A stretch of DNA of 64,000 bases from Shewanella mangrovi (lineage in GTDB: Bacteria > Pseudomonadota > Gammaproteobacteria > Enterobacterales > Shewanellaceae): NCBI RefSeq assembly GCF_000753795.1, contig NZ_JPEO01000001.1, positions 550,402 to 614,401 of the forward strand, given 5' to 3'. The position numbers and the translations under genes are program-made. The notes beneath the pieces are model-generated. The model had not been told where the DNA came from and made no database searches. It saw only the letters and a list, made by a program, of their open reading frames with translations. Position 1 is the first letter of the stretch. The number at the start of each line of letters is the position of its first letter. Below, one piece after another: positions 17,147 to 26,384 of the stretch.

Positions 17147-17290
17147 TACGGAAAAACAAGAAATATAGTGCTAAATCAATCGGTTTTTCTCTGGATAATA
17201 AATTTATACTACAAATCAACACCTTGTTTTTAAAAGTGTAAATTAAGGGAAATGTATTTTTTGACCTTGGTTACAAATCAAAGGTAATTA

Positions 17291-17528
17291 ACTTGCATCA
17301 ACTAAGAGAGTTACTACAATGACAAGGCTTGATTTGGGTGGGATCTAGGGACATATCTGCGTCGAAATGACCCCTTTGACGTAGCGCTATGATTCAGCAG
17401 CTTTTGCAATCCGAATCTCTTGCTGTGCATATACTGATGTGATGGCTGTGTTGTTAACACAACCTCAGCGCGGCATTTAAACCGACATCCTGATTTGGTT
17501 ATACCCCGCTTATCGCGGGGTATTTTTT
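17291..17528 (+). ncRNA. Candidate small RNA, or long 3' UTR of the LysR gene
   Basis: This non-coding stretch of the 398-base gap ends in a strong plus-strand terminator. A promoter-like pair TTGACC (17261-17266) and TAATTA (17285-17290), spaced 18 bases, would give a transcript of about 230 bases. Local hairpins include CTGCGTC/GACGTAG (about 17357-17386) and TGTT/AACA within GCTG/CAGC near 17444-17470. No open frame with a ribosome-binding site is evident. An alternative is a long 3' UTR of the LysR gene. Confidence 0.35.
17501..17528 (+). terminator. Strong plus-strand intrinsic terminator
   Basis: ATACCCCGC (17501-17509) pairs with GCGGGGTAT (17515-17523) around TTATC, followed by a T run through 17528. 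On the minus strand there is no U-tract, so it serves a plus-strand transcript and not hemW. Confidence 0.85.
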
Positions 17529-17544
17529 ACGTCAACGGCGCAGA

Positions 17545-18681
17545 TTAGCAGAAGTAAGACAATAGCTCGTTAACGAACATGTGGCCTTTATCTGTCAGTT
17601 CCCAGTGTTCGGCATCGACTGTTACCAAGCCGTTACGTTCACCCTGCAGCATTCCTTCATCCAGCACTGACGAATCTACGCCCGTTCTCGCCGCAAACTC
17701 TGCTTTAGCAATCGGACCCATTAACCTTAGTCGATTCATCAGGTATTCCAGCGGTCGATCTTCAGGCAACACTTCGTCTACTTGGTAGAGATGCTCACCT
17801 GCGAGATAGCCTTTAGGGTGTTTTACTTTGACGCTGCGAAGAATTTGCTGCTCGTCTAACAAAGTCACTTTGCCATGGGCGCCACAGCCTATACCGAGAT
17901 AGTCACCAAACTCCCAGTAGTTGAGATTATGACGACATTCAAAACCGGGTTTGGCGTAAGCCGAAATCTCATATTGGCGATAACCTAGCGCCTTGAGCCG
18001 CTGTTGCCCCTGCTGGTAAATATCCCATAACGCTTCATCGTCTGGCAGTACAGGGGGACGACTATGAAACAGGGTATTGGGTTCAATCGTTAGCTGATAC
18101 CAAGACAGGTGCGGAGGGTTCAGCGATGCGGCGGTCTCGATATCGTTCAGTGCTTGTGCCAGCGATTGATTCGGCAGGCCATGCATTAAATCTAGGTTGA
18201 AGCTGTTGTAGTGCGCTTTTGCCACCGAAGCCGCAGCCTTTTTAGCCTCATCGCCACCGTGAATACGCCCGAGTATGTTCAGCTTATCTGAGGCAAAACT
18301 TTGTACGCCCATCGAGATACGGGTGATACCCGCAGCGCGATAGGCGTTGAAATCATCATGTTCTACAGTGCCAGGGTTGGCTTCCATGGTGATCTCAATA
18401 TCGGCCTCAAATGGAATACGCTCTGCAATGCCATCCAGTAAACGTTTTATTTGCTCCGCATCGAACAGTGAGGGCGTGCCACCACCAATAAAGATACTGT
18501 GTAACGGGCGCTGTTGTACCCACTTTAAATCGGTATCCAAATCCTTTAGCAGCTCATCCACATATTGTTGCTGCGGAATTTCACCGTGCTGCGCGTGACT
18601 ATTGAAATCGCAATAGGGGCACTTACGTACACACCAAGGAATGTGTACGTACAGACTCAGTGGCGGCAGTTGAGTGATCAA
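17545..18681 (-). CDS. hemW: HemW, radical SAM heme chaperone
   Basis: A 378-residue protein starting SLYVHIPWCVRKCPYCDFNSH, with the radical-SAM ligands C17, C21 and C24. The HemW-like GGGTPSLF and TMEANPGT motifs follow, with the HemN C-terminal domain after about 290. It was long annotated as oxygen-independent coproporphyrinogen oxidase, but HemW lacks the activity and acts as a heme chaperone. The start codon is TTG, overlapping the rdgB stop as TTGA, so translation is coupled to rdgB. It is the last gene of the minus-strand yggS-proC-yggT-yggU-DUF4426-rdgB-hemW cluster. Confidence 0.93.
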   Translation of the reverse strand: MITQLPPLSLYVHIPWCVRKCPYCDFNSHAQHGEIPQQQYVDELLKDLDTDLKWVQQRPLHSIFIGGGTPSLFDAEQIKRLLDGIAERIPFEADIEITMEANPGTVEHDDFNAYRAAGITRISMGVQSFASDKLNILGRIHGGDEAKKAAASVAKAHYNSFNLDLMHGLPNQSLAQALNDIETAASLNPPHLSWYQLTIEPNTLFHSRPPVLPDDEALWDIYQQGQQRLKALGYRQYEISAYAKPGFECRHNLNYWEFGDYLGIGCGAHGKVTLLDEQQILRSVKVKHPKGYLAGEHLYQVDEVLPEDRPLEYLMNRLRLMGPIAKAEFAARTGVDSSVLDEGMLQGERNGLVTVDAEHWELTDKGHMFVNELLSYFC

Positions 18682-19280
18682 GCAATAATCCCCTGTGCTT
18701 TAAAAGCATCCAACAGCAGGTTAAGTGCTTTGCCACGATGACTCAGCTCATTCTTCAGTTCACTGCTGAGCTCTGCCGCGGTCTGTTGCATGCCTTGTGG
18801 AATGAAGATGGGATCGTAGCCGTGACCATTTTCACCTTTGACGTCAAAACCGATTTCACCTTCCCAAGCTGCTTGGCAAATGATCGGCGTTGGGTCTTTT
18901 GCGTGACGCATGTAAACCAAAATGCATTGGAAGCGCGCGGTGCGAGGCGCATTCTTCTCTTTCAGTGCATCCAGCAGCTTAGTGTAATTTGTAACCGCAG
19001 TGGCGTTTTCGCCGCTGTAGCGCGCAGAATAGATGCCGGGAGCGCCTTGCAGTGCATCAACTTCTAAACCTGAATCATCAGCAATAGCTGGTAAGCCTGT
19101 TACTGCGGCGGCGTGGCGCGCTTTAATAATGGCGTTTTCAACAAAGGTGGTGCCAGTTTCCGGCACTTCCTCAACGGCGAAATCGCTTTGTGGAAGCACT
19201 TGGATATCGTATTGGGCAAACATTTCGGCAAATTCTTTCAATTTGCCTTTGTTACCGCTGGCCAGAACAAATTTCTGCAT
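18678..19280 (-). CDS. rdgB: XTP/dITP diphosphatase (non-canonical purine NTP pyrophosphatase)
   Basis: A 200-residue Ham1/RdgB protein that hydrolyses dITP, XTP and dXTP to monophosphates, keeping deaminated purines out of nucleic acids. Family motifs are LASGNKGKLKEF at the start, ETGTTFVENAIIKARHAA, IADDSGLEVDAL, PGIYSARYSG, and the C-terminal GHGYDPIFIP and SHRGKAL. AAGGAA lies upstream of the ATG. Its stop overlaps the hemW start by four bases, as in many gammaproteobacteria. Confidence 0.95.
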   Translation of the reverse strand: MQKFVLASGNKGKLKEFAEMFAQYDIQVLPQSDFAVEEVPETGTTFVENAIIKARHAAAVTGLPAIADDSGLEVDALQGAPGIYSARYSGENATAVTNYTKLLDALKEKNAPRTARFQCILVYMRHAKDPTPIICQAAWEGEIGFDVKGENGHGYDPIFIPQGMQQTAAELSSELKNELSHRGKALNLLLDAFKAQGIIA

Positions 19281-19328
19281 TGTGGAATTCCTTGCGGAGT
19301 TGTTGGCAGTGCAAGCTGCCGAAAAAGA

Positions 19329-19766
19329 CTAGTCGTTGAAAAACTGCTGGCTAAAATTCAGCTTAGTATTCAAATCATCTTGATGTTTTATCGCCAGATG
19401 AAAATGGATCTCTTCAGTATCTCGGTAGGGGAGTTGTGCCAGATAATAGATTGACTGGCCTTCACGAATTTCCCTGAATTTTAGTTTGAATCGCGCTTCG
19501 AGCAGATTGGTGGCGATGCCGCTGATTTCGACCTGAGTGTAGCCATTATTTGGTTTTAACTGATCAATGACGACAATGTTCACTAACGCAAGATAGCGGC
19601 TACGTTGAATGCCATAAGTTTGTGCCACAGCTGGGGAGATAAAAGTACTAGGTAGTGCCGTGTAGTGGATATCGTAATGACCGACCTGCAATTTTTGCTC
19701 TGCGTAGGCAGGCAATGCTAAGGCGGTTAGCCACAGTAACAGGGCAGTGATACAAGAACGGCTCAT
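19329..19766 (-). CDS. DUF4426 periplasmic protein
   Basis: A 145-residue exported protein. The signal peptide is MSRSCITALLLWLTALALPAYA. The mature part starts EQKLQVGHYDIHYTALPSTFISP, matching the DUF4426 family typically found in this gene neighbourhood. A single beta-rich domain is suggested by alternating hydrophobic strands (YLALVNIVVIDQ, YTQVEISGIATNLL, IHFHLAIKH). Its function is unknown. It lies 48 bases upstream of rdgB in the same operon. Confidence 0.82.
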   Translation of the reverse strand: MSRSCITALLLWLTALALPAYAEQKLQVGHYDIHYTALPSTFISPAVAQTYGIQRSRYLALVNIVVIDQLKPNNGYTQVEISGIATNLLEARFKLKFREIREGQSIYYLAQLPYRDTEEIHFHLAIKHQDDLNTKLNFSQQFFND

Positions 19767-19825
19767 GGTAACTCAGTCGATTAAAGGCTCAGCCAAATTA
19801 TACCCAGCTAGCGCATGAATTCCCA

Positions 19826-20125
19826 TCACAGCAGTGCAGCTATTTCTGCGGGGAGTTGTTGTGGAGTATCGATGCGAATTTGCTTATGCCGGCCTAACTC
19901 ACCTTTCACAATATGGACTTGGCTTTTGGCAACCTTAAAGGCTTTGGCCAGTAGTTTCACAATATGCTGATTGGCTTTGCCATCCACAGGTGGTGCCGTG
20001 ATAGCCAATTTAACTTCATCACCATGCAGACCACACCATTGATCGCGGCTGGCTTTGGGCTGCACATAAACACGGAGCAGCAATTGTTGCTGCTCCATGG
20101 TGACGGCCGTTTGCCCTTTACTCAT
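19826..20125 (-). CDS. yggU: YggU family (DUF167) protein
   Basis: A 99-residue cytoplasmic protein of the DUF167/YggU family: [31 protein letters not shown] and [17 protein letters not shown] are typical. It has no known biochemical function. The ATG overlaps the yggT stop by one base (TGATG), implying coupled translation. An internal ATG ten codons in (MEQQQLL) is an alternative start. Confidence 0.9.
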   Translation of the reverse strand: MSKGQTAVTMEQQQLLLRVYVQPKASRDQWCGLHGDEVKLAITAPPVDGKANQHIVKLLAKAFKVAKSQVHIVKGELGRHKQIRIDTPQQLPAEIAALL

Positions 20126-20676
20126 CAGGCAACAGCCCAGTATGGAACGTGCTGCGCTAACAGTAAGTTAAGGAAATTCAGTAGAATAAACAGCACCAGC
20201 ACAGACAAATCTAAACCGCCAATCGGTGGAATGATGCGGCGGATTGGACCCAAAAATGGTTCTGTTAACTGATACAGTACATATTCAAATGGGTTGCTAC
20301 CTTGGCTTACCCAGCTCAGAATTGCGCGGATAATCAACAGATAGAACAGCAGTACTCCCGCCTGTTTAATGACAGACACTAAGGCAAAAATGAGCGTGGC
20401 AAGGATGTTAAATTGAGCACCTGCAATCAAGGTGATAACCAGAATTTTTAGCACAACCACTGCTAACGCCAGCACCACTGACGCAGTGTCGAGATTGCCG
20501 ATTGACGGCAGTACCCGGCGCAGCGGTTTAATAATCGGGTGGGTGGCTTTTACAATAAATTGGCTGAAGGGATTGTAAAAGTCCGCTCGCACCAATTGCA
20601 TCCAGATACGCAGGATAACGACCATCAGGTACAGATCGAATATGGTGCTAACTAAAAAAGTAAATGGATCAGTCAT
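20125..20676 (-). CDS. yggT: YggT family inner-membrane protein
   Basis: A 183-residue membrane protein built of two YGGT repeats, each with two hydrophobic helices. The paired motifs are [28 protein letters not shown] and [29 protein letters not shown], each followed by a hydrophobic helix. The family has been linked to osmotic and ion homeostasis and, in Gram-positives and plastids, to division or cytochrome assembly; its role here is open. It sits 17 bases after proC and overlaps yggU. Confidence 0.92.
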   Translation of the reverse strand: MTDPFTFLVSTIFDLYLMVVILRIWMQLVRADFYNPFSQFIVKATHPIIKPLRRVLPSIGNLDTASVVLALAVVVLKILVITLIAGAQFNILATLIFALVSVIKQAGVLLFYLLIIRAILSWVSQGSNPFEYVLYQLTEPFLGPIRRIIPPIGGLDLSVLVLFILLNFLNLLLAQHVPYWAVA

Positions 20677-20693
20677 TTCGGGTCTCTTAGTGG

Positions 20694-21512
20694 TTAAAAT
20701 TGTTTCGCCATTTCTTCTGCACGAGCGATACAGTTTGCCATTGCTTTGGCGGTTAATCCATGCAGATCGCCTTGTTTAAAGGTTTCCACCGCTTCGTGAG
20801 TGGTGCCACCTTTTGAGGTGACGTTCTGACGCAGTTGCGCGGCTGTCAGTTGCGGATTCTCAATCAACATTCTGGCAGCTCCGAAGGCCGCTTGTTGCGC
20901 AAGCTTGCGCGCCTTATCGCGTTCCATTCCCATGCTAATGCCAGCTTCAATCATGCCTTCGACAAACAGGAAGAAATAGGCCGGAGAGCTCCCCGCGAGT
21001 GCAATGACCAGATTCAATCCGTCTTCATCATCAACCCACACTGTATCTCCACCGGTTTTAATAATCGCTTCGGCAATGGCCTTTTGCTCTGCCGAGATAT
21101 TGTCTGGAGCATATAAGCCCGACATACCCGCACCTAATTGCATTGGAGTGTTAGGCATCACGCGGATGAGCTTAATTGGTTGACCGAAATAATCTTGATA
21201 GCGTGTGGCGGGAATACCGGCGGCAATCGTGATGATAAGCTTATTTGACAGGTCTAACGTTGCCAGCGCTTCACACACTTGTTGCATCAGTTGTGGCTTT
21301 ACTGACAGGATGATGACATCGGCCCGTTGTGCCGCTGCAGCGTTATCGCTACTGGTATTAATGGCAAAATCCGCTTTCAGTGCGTCCAGCTTCGGTGTAC
21401 TTGGGTTGGTTGCTTCTATCAGCTCAGGTTGATAGCCACTGTTAACGAGTCCACTGATGATACTGCGGCTCATGTTGCCGGCACCGATAAAACAGATTTT
21501 GTTAGAAGTCAT
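20694..21512 (-). CDS. proC: Pyrroline-5-carboxylate reductase
   Basis: A 272-residue enzyme for the last step of proline synthesis (P5C plus NAD(P)H to proline). The N-terminal Rossmann motif is ICFIGAGNMSRSIISGL, followed by LSVKPQLM and RVMPNTPMQLGAGMS. The C-terminal domain has the ALAGSSPAYFF, GAARML and TSKGGTTHEAVETF motifs of ProC. The ATG at 21512 is supported by AGAGGA upstream; the longer frame to 21548 adds a non-family extension. It lies between yggS and yggT in the conserved cluster. Confidence 0.95.
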   Translation of the reverse strand: MTSNKICFIGAGNMSRSIISGLVNSGYQPELIEATNPSTPKLDALKADFAINTSSDNAAAAQRADVIILSVKPQLMQQVCEALATLDLSNKLIITIAAGIPATRYQDYFGQPIKLIRVMPNTPMQLGAGMSGLYAPDNISAEQKAIAEAIIKTGGDTVWVDDEDGLNLVIALAGSSPAYFFLFVEGMIEAGISMGMERDKARKLAQQAAFGAARMLIENPQLTAAQLRQNVTSKGGTTHEAVETFKQGDLHGLTAKAMANCIARAEEMAKQF

Positions 21513-21596
21513 GCGATCCTCTTTTGTTTGAAAATAACGACTCGCCAACAGACGAGTTGCTTATAGTATTTGGGCGCGATCTGCTAAAAACAAGGG

Positions 21597-22304
21597 CTAG
21601 TTGGCATTCGCGCTGTAGTCTCGCTCACCAAATATGGCACTACCAATGCGCACCATAGTCGAGCCGTGTGCGACAGCAAGTTCTAAATCCTGACTCATGC
21701 CCATCGAGAGGGTGTCAACACTTTCATAGCCTAACTGAAGCGTATTGAATAACTGCTGCATAGTGTCCAGTTCTTTAGCCAGTTGCTTGTCATCAGAGTG
21801 ACTCGGGATTGCCATTAATCCGCGTAATTTAAGCTTGGGTAAGGTGGCAATGTGCGCCGCGAGCGCTAGCATGCTGTCTTTATCAACCACGCCAGATTTA
21901 CTCGCCTCACCACTGATATTCACCTGTATACAGACGTTCAGCGGTGCTTTATCTGAAGGTCGCTGCGCATTGAGGCGATCGGCGATTTTTGCACGCTCCA
22001 GTGTGTGCATCCAGTCAAAATAGTCAGCGACAATGCGGCTCTTATTTGACTGCAACGGGCCAATAAAATGCCATTCAATGTCGGGACACTGTTGCAGCAG
22101 TGCTTCTACCTTTTGTTGACCTTCTTGGACGTAGTTTTCACCAAAACGACGTTGTCCTGCTTGGTAGGCGGCGAGAATATCGCTAACGGGCTTGGTTTTA
22201 CTGACTGCAAGCAGTTGGATCTCATCGGGATTGCGCGCGGAATTTTTAGCGGCGGTGGTTATCCTTTGCTGGGCTAGCTCGAGTCTGTCTGCTATTGTTG
22301 TCAT
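21597..22304 (-). CDS. yggS: YggS family pyridoxal-phosphate homeostasis protein
   Basis: A 235-residue PLP-binding TIM-barrel protein without known catalysis, involved in PLP and amino-acid balance. Family signatures are LLAVSKTKPVSDILAAYQAGQRRFGENYVQE (the lysine of SKTK carries PLP), EWHFIGPLQSNKSR, VCIQVNISGEASKSG and TLSMGMSQDLELAV near the C-terminus. It is the first gene of the minus-strand cluster and divergent from pilT, with only 35 bases between the two start codons, so their promoters must overlap. Confidence 0.95.
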   Translation of the reverse strand: MTTIADRLELAQQRITTAAKNSARNPDEIQLLAVSKTKPVSDILAAYQAGQRRFGENYVQEGQQKVEALLQQCPDIEWHFIGPLQSNKSRIVADYFDWMHTLERAKIADRLNAQRPSDKAPLNVCIQVNISGEASKSGVVDKDSMLALAAHIATLPKLKLRGLMAIPSHSDDKQLAKELDTMQQLFNTLQLGYESVDTLSMGMSQDLELAVAHGSTMVRIGSAIFGERDYSANAN

Positions 22305-22339
22305 GTTGTTATCTTTTGGTTTAACGGATATACCAAGTT

Positions 22340-23377
22340 ATGGAAATCACTGAATTATTGGCTTTTAGTGTAAAACACAAAGCGTCAGATCTACACCTTT
22401 CTGCAGGTGTTCCACCTATGATACGTGTCGATGGTGAGGTGAGAAAGCTCAATGTCCCGGCATTGATGCATCAAGACGTACATCGCCTCGTGTACGATAT
22501 CATGAACGATAAACAACGTAAGGATTACGAGGAACACCTCGAAATCGACTTTTCGTTTGAAGTTCCTAACTTGGCGCGCTTCAGGGTTAACGCCTTTAAC
22601 CAATCGCGTGGCGCTGCGGCAGTGTTCCGTACCATTCCTACTGATATCTTAACCTTAGAGCAATTAGGCGCGCCTGAAATCTTTAAGAAAATTTCCTCGT
22701 ATCCGCGTGGGTTGGTGTTGGTCACAGGGCCTACAGGGTCGGGTAAAAGTACCACGCTGGCTGGGATGATCGATTATGTGAATGACAACCGTCACGACCA
22801 TATTCTGACCATCGAAGACCCCATCGAATTCGTGCATCAGAACAAGCAATGTTTGATCAACCAACGTGAAGTGCACCGCAATACTTGGAGCTTTGAAGCG
22901 GCATTGCGTAGCGCCTTGCGTGAAGACCCGGATGTGATTCTGGTGGGGGAAATGCGTGACCTCGAAACCATTCGCTTGGCGCTGACAGCGGCGGAAACAG
23001 GTCACTTAGTTTTTGGCACCTTGCACACCACTTCAGCAGCTAAAACCATTGACCGTGTAGTGGACGTATTCCCCGCAGGTGAAAAAGATATGGTACGGAC
23101 CATGTTGTCGGAATCGCTACAAGCCGTTATCTCGCAAACGTTGATTAAGAAGATTGGCGGCGGCCGCGTGGCAGCACATGAAATTATGATTGGTACGCCT
23201 GCAATTCGTAACCTTATTCGTGAAGATAAAGTGGCGCAAATGTATTCGGCTATCCAAACTGGTATGGCGCATGGCATGCAAACGCTGGAGCAGAGTTTGC
23301 AGCAATTAGTGAGTCGTGGCGTGATCAGTCGCGAAGATGCGCTGGCCAAGAGTTCTAACAAGCAGGTTAATTTCTAA
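22340..23377 (+). CDS. pilT: Type IV pilus retraction ATPase PilT
   Basis: A 345-residue hexameric ATPase that powers pilus retraction and twitching. The Walker A motif GPTGSGKST begins at residue 130 (K136). The Asp box HILTIEDPIEF, Walker B DVILVGEMRDLETI, and His box ETGHLVFGTLHTTSA follow. The C-terminal MQTLEQSL segment is present. The N-terminal PAS-like domain starts VKHKASDLHLSAG. pilU follows after 9 bases with its own ribosome-binding site. Confidence 0.97.
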   Translation: MEITELLAFSVKHKASDLHLSAGVPPMIRVDGEVRKLNVPALMHQDVHRLVYDIMNDKQRKDYEEHLEIDFSFEVPNLARFRVNAFNQSRGAAAVFRTIPTDILTLEQLGAPEIFKKISSYPRGLVLVTGPTGSGKSTTLAGMIDYVNDNRHDHILTIEDPIEFVHQNKQCLINQREVHRNTWSFEAALRSALREDPDVILVGEMRDLETIRLALTAAETGHLVFGTLHTTSAAKTIDRVVDVFPAGEKDMVRTMLSESLQAVISQTLIKKIGGGRVAAHEIMIGTPAIRNLIREDKVAQMYSAIQTGMAHGMQTLEQSLQQLVSRGVISREDALAKSSNKQVNF

Positions 23378-23386
23378 GGAGTCGCT

Positions 23387-24499
23387 ATGGACGTCAGACC
23401 TTTTTTGGAAGCCATGGTTGAACGTAAGGCGTCAGACCTGTTTATTACCGCCGGCTTTCCGCCCAGTGCCAAAGTCGACGGTGCGTTACGCCCATTAGCT
23501 GAAAATGCCTTTACTGCGGCGCAGGCACTCGAATTTGTCGAGTCGTTGATGACCCCCGCTAATAAGCAGGAATTCCACGAAAGCAAAGAATGCAACTTTG
23601 CGATTGGTTCAAAAGGCCTAGGACGTTTTCGTGTCAGCGCTTTTTGGCAACGTGAAGCCGCAGGTTGCGTGATGCGCCGTATCGAAACCAAAATTCCGAC
23701 CTTGGAAGATTTGAGTTTGCCACCAGTGTTAAAAGACTTGGTGATGGCCAAGCGTGGCTTGGTGATCATGGTCGGGGCCACCGGTACCGGTAAGTCAACT
23801 TCGCTGGCGGCAATGATTGGATATCGTAATGCCAATACCAAAGGCCATATTCTGACCATTGAAGACCCGGTCGAATTTGTGCACCAACACAACAAATGTA
23901 TCGTCACCCAACGTGAAGTCGGCATCGATACTGAATCATTTGACGCAGCACTGAAAAGCTCATTGCGTCAGGCCCCTGATGTGATTTTGATTGGTGAGAT
24001 CCGTAGTCAGGAAACCATGGAGTTCGCTCTGTCGTTTGCTGAAACCGGTCACCTGTGTTTGGCGACCTTGCACGCCAACAACGCTAACCAAGCACTTGAT
24101 CGGATTATGCACTTAGTGCCGGAAAATAAGCATGCGCAATTGCTGTTTGACTTGTCGTTAAATTTACGCGGCATTGTGGCGCAACAGTTGGTGCCAAAAG
24201 CGGATGGTACCGGGCGCCGTGCAGCCATTGAAATCTTAATCAATACGCCGCGGGTGGCGAGTGTGATTCAGCGGCATGAATTGCATGTACTGAAAGAAGT
24301 TATGGCGAAGTCCAATGAGCAGGGCATGCAGACGTTCGACCAAGCGCTGTTCAAGCTCTATAAAGATGGTGAGATCACCTACGCCGATGCTCTGCACCAT
24401 GCTGACTCACCGAACGATTTGCGTTTGATGATCAAGTTGGAGAGTGGGAATGCTGGTTCGTCTGGTTCCATGGACAGCATTACATTAGACATGGATTAA
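23387..24499 (+). CDS. pilU: PilT-like ATPase PilU
   Basis: A 370-residue paralogue of PilT that assists retraction under load. VERKASDLFITAGFPPS opens the N-terminal domain. Walker A GATGTGKST begins at residue 130 (K136). LTIEDPVEFVHQ, DVILIGEIRSQETM and ETGHLCLATLHANNA are intact. The longer acidic C-terminal tail (GSSGSMDSITLDMD) is typical of PilU and distinguishes it from PilT. TAAGGAG precedes the ATG. It is co-transcribed with pilT. Confidence 0.96.
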   Translation: MDVRPFLEAMVERKASDLFITAGFPPSAKVDGALRPLAENAFTAAQALEFVESLMTPANKQEFHESKECNFAIGSKGLGRFRVSAFWQREAAGCVMRRIETKIPTLEDLSLPPVLKDLVMAKRGLVIMVGATGTGKSTSLAAMIGYRNANTKGHILTIEDPVEFVHQHNKCIVTQREVGIDTESFDAALKSSLRQAPDVILIGEIRSQETMEFALSFAETGHLCLATLHANNANQALDRIMHLVPENKHAQLLFDLSLNLRGIVAQQLVPKADGTGRRAAIEILINTPRVASVIQRHELHVLKEVMAKSNEQGMQTFDQALFKLYKDGEITYADALHHADSPNDLRLMIKLESGNAGSSGSMDSITLDMD

Positions 24500-24627
24500 G
24501 CCGCATTAAATTGGCACAGGAGATCGCGAGCAACTATTGTTATTAGTTCTAAATATTCGATAAATAATTCGAATTCAAACTAATTTTTTGTTAAGGTTCC
24601 GCACCAAATTTTGACCGTTGGGAGAAT

Positions 24628-25731
24628 ATGATGAAAACTCATGCCATGAGATGGCTCGCTCTTGTGTCTTTATTTGCATCAGGTTACGTGAGTGCAGTAC
24701 CCGTTACAGATGAACTCGATATCGGTGGCGCAGTGCGCCTTAACTACGGTTGGAAAGACTACGACGATAACGCAAAGTTTGAATTCGAACTTTTTCGCAT
24801 CGATGTGAACTACAAAAAAGACAAATTACTCGCGTCTGCACAATACCGCTGGTACCAAGATCAAGAAGTGGTCCATCACGCTTGGGCAGGCTACCAATTT
24901 ACTGATAAGGATGTTGTGAAGCTCGGTATCACTTTAGTGCCGTTTGGATTATTGCCTACTGCGTCGCATTCGTTCTGGTTCGGTGGTACCTATTATCTTG
25001 GGTTTGAAGATGATTATGATGCGGGTATCCACTGGCAGCATGATGCTGATGACGGCTGGCGTTACGATTTAGCTTACTTTGCCAATGATGAATATGGTGA
25101 CGGCAGCAGAGTAAAGCGTTACTCCTTTGATGTGGCAACAACACCCGCACGCCCTTACGAAGAAGCCGGACAGCTCAATGCACGTGTTGAGAAGCAATTA
25201 AGCGTTGGTGATGCTGCGCATAAACTGGGCGCTTCATTCCAGTGGAGTGAATTTGATTATGTGCCAAGCGAAAATGCGGTAGCGGGTGAGGACACCGATG
25301 GTTATGCCGCAGCGGTTCATTGGCAGATGGACTGGCGTAAATGGCAAACACAACTGCAGTACATTCATTATGATTACGACTTCCCTGATGATCGTATGGC
25401 GATGTCTGCATTTGCTTACCCGTTTGAAATCGCCTCAAAAGCCGATGTTTATAGCGCTAACTTAGCCCATAGTATGGATGTTTCATGGGGGCCAATTTCC
25501 AACGTAAATTGCTATAACGATTTTACCTACACCGCCGCTTCTGGCGCGGGCTTGGATAACTCCATTCAAAACGTGACGGGCTGTATGCTGACGGCGGGTA
25601 AGTTTTACACCTATGTTGACTGGATTGCTGGTAAGAATATGTGGTTCGCTAACGGTCCAGGTATCGGCATTGCTGAAGGCGAAAACGGCTGGCACTCACG
25701 ATTAAATATCAACATCGGCTTATACTTCTAA
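24628..25731 (+). CDS. Outer-membrane beta-barrel (porin-like) protein
   Basis: A 367-residue exported protein with signal peptide MMKTHAMRWLALVSLFASGYVSA and a mature part rich in alternating aromatic and polar strands (FELFRIDVNYKKDKLLASAQYRWY, VVKLGITLVPFGL, KWQTQLQYIHYDYDF). The last residue is phenylalanine (NINIGLYF), the usual BAM recognition signal. It is probably a 16-18-stranded channel, but I cannot assign a substrate. Two cysteines near residues 295 and 315 may form a disulfide. The gene stands alone behind a 128-base A/T-rich upstream region; the GPx-like gene follows 70 bases later. Confidence 0.8.
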   Translation: MMKTHAMRWLALVSLFASGYVSAVPVTDELDIGGAVRLNYGWKDYDDNAKFEFELFRIDVNYKKDKLLASAQYRWYQDQEVVHHAWAGYQFTDKDVVKLGITLVPFGLLPTASHSFWFGGTYYLGFEDDYDAGIHWQHDADDGWRYDLAYFANDEYGDGSRVKRYSFDVATTPARPYEEAGQLNARVEKQLSVGDAAHKLGASFQWSEFDYVPSENAVAGEDTDGYAAAVHWQMDWRKWQTQLQYIHYDYDFPDDRMAMSAFAYPFEIASKADVYSANLAHSMDVSWGPISNVNCYNDFTYTAASGAGLDNSIQNVTGCMLTAGKFYTYVDWIAGKNMWFANGPGIGIAEGENGWHSRLNINIGLYF

Positions 25732-25801
25732 CCGACGATGATCTGCCACGGCTGAAGCTGCGTATTATTGGGAATCAACACGATAGACACAGGAAGGTCC
25801 A

Positions 25802-26368
25802 ATGTTTACTCAATATCTGCACCAGAGTCTTAAACTAGCGGTGGTGGGATTGGGATTATTCGGTAGTGTAAGTTTCGCTGCCGATTGTCCTGATTATCTC
25901 AATCGCGATATGCGTAAGCTGCACTCTTCGCAAACGGTTAACTTGTGCGAATTAACACAGGGTAAGCCAGTACTTATCATCAATACTGCCAGCCATTGCG
26001 GTTTTACCCCTCAATTTAAGGGGTTAGAGGCACTGCATAAACGTTATGCTGACAAAGGACTTGTGGTCATAGGTTTTCCATCGGACGACTTTTTTCAGGA
26101 AGAAGATGATGAAAAGGATACGGCCAAAATTTGCTACATCAATTATGGTGTGACTTTTACCATGTTGGCCACTTCTGCAGTACGCGGTAGTGACGTAAAC
26201 CCAGTGTTTAAATACTTGGATGATAAGGCGGGCTCACCTAAATGGAATTTCTATAAATATTTAGTCAGTGGTGACGGCAAACAGGTACAGCAGTTTAGCT
26301 CGCGAGTGACGCCAGACAGCGAGGAACTTAATCAAGCAATTGATAAGTTACTGGCAACGGCTAATTAG
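25802..26368 (+). CDS. Periplasmic glutathione-peroxidase-like thioredoxin-fold protein
   Basis: A 188-residue exported protein with a signal peptide ending near SFAADC. The GPx fold is clear: INTASHCGFTPQFKGLEALHKRY contains the peroxidatic cysteine (C66), and KWNFYKYLV supplies the catalytic Trp and Asn. The usual FPCNQFGGQEP segment, which supplies the catalytic Gln, reads GFPSDDFFQEEDDE here, so that Gln is replaced by Asp. The protein may be a divergent thioredoxin- or other thiol-dependent peroxidase. AGGAAGGTCC precedes the ATG. It stands between the porin-like gene and ruvX, with a strong shared terminator. Confidence 0.82.
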   Translation: MFTQYLHQSLKLAVVGLGLFGSVSFAADCPDYLNRDMRKLHSSQTVNLCELTQGKPVLIINTASHCGFTPQFKGLEALHKRYADKGLVVIGFPSDDFFQEEDDEKDTAKICYINYGVTFTMLATSAVRGSDVNPVFKYLDDKAGSPKWNFYKYLVSGDGKQVQQFSSRVTPDSEELNQAIDKLLATAN

Positions 26369-26384
26369 CATGAATCTTGATGTT

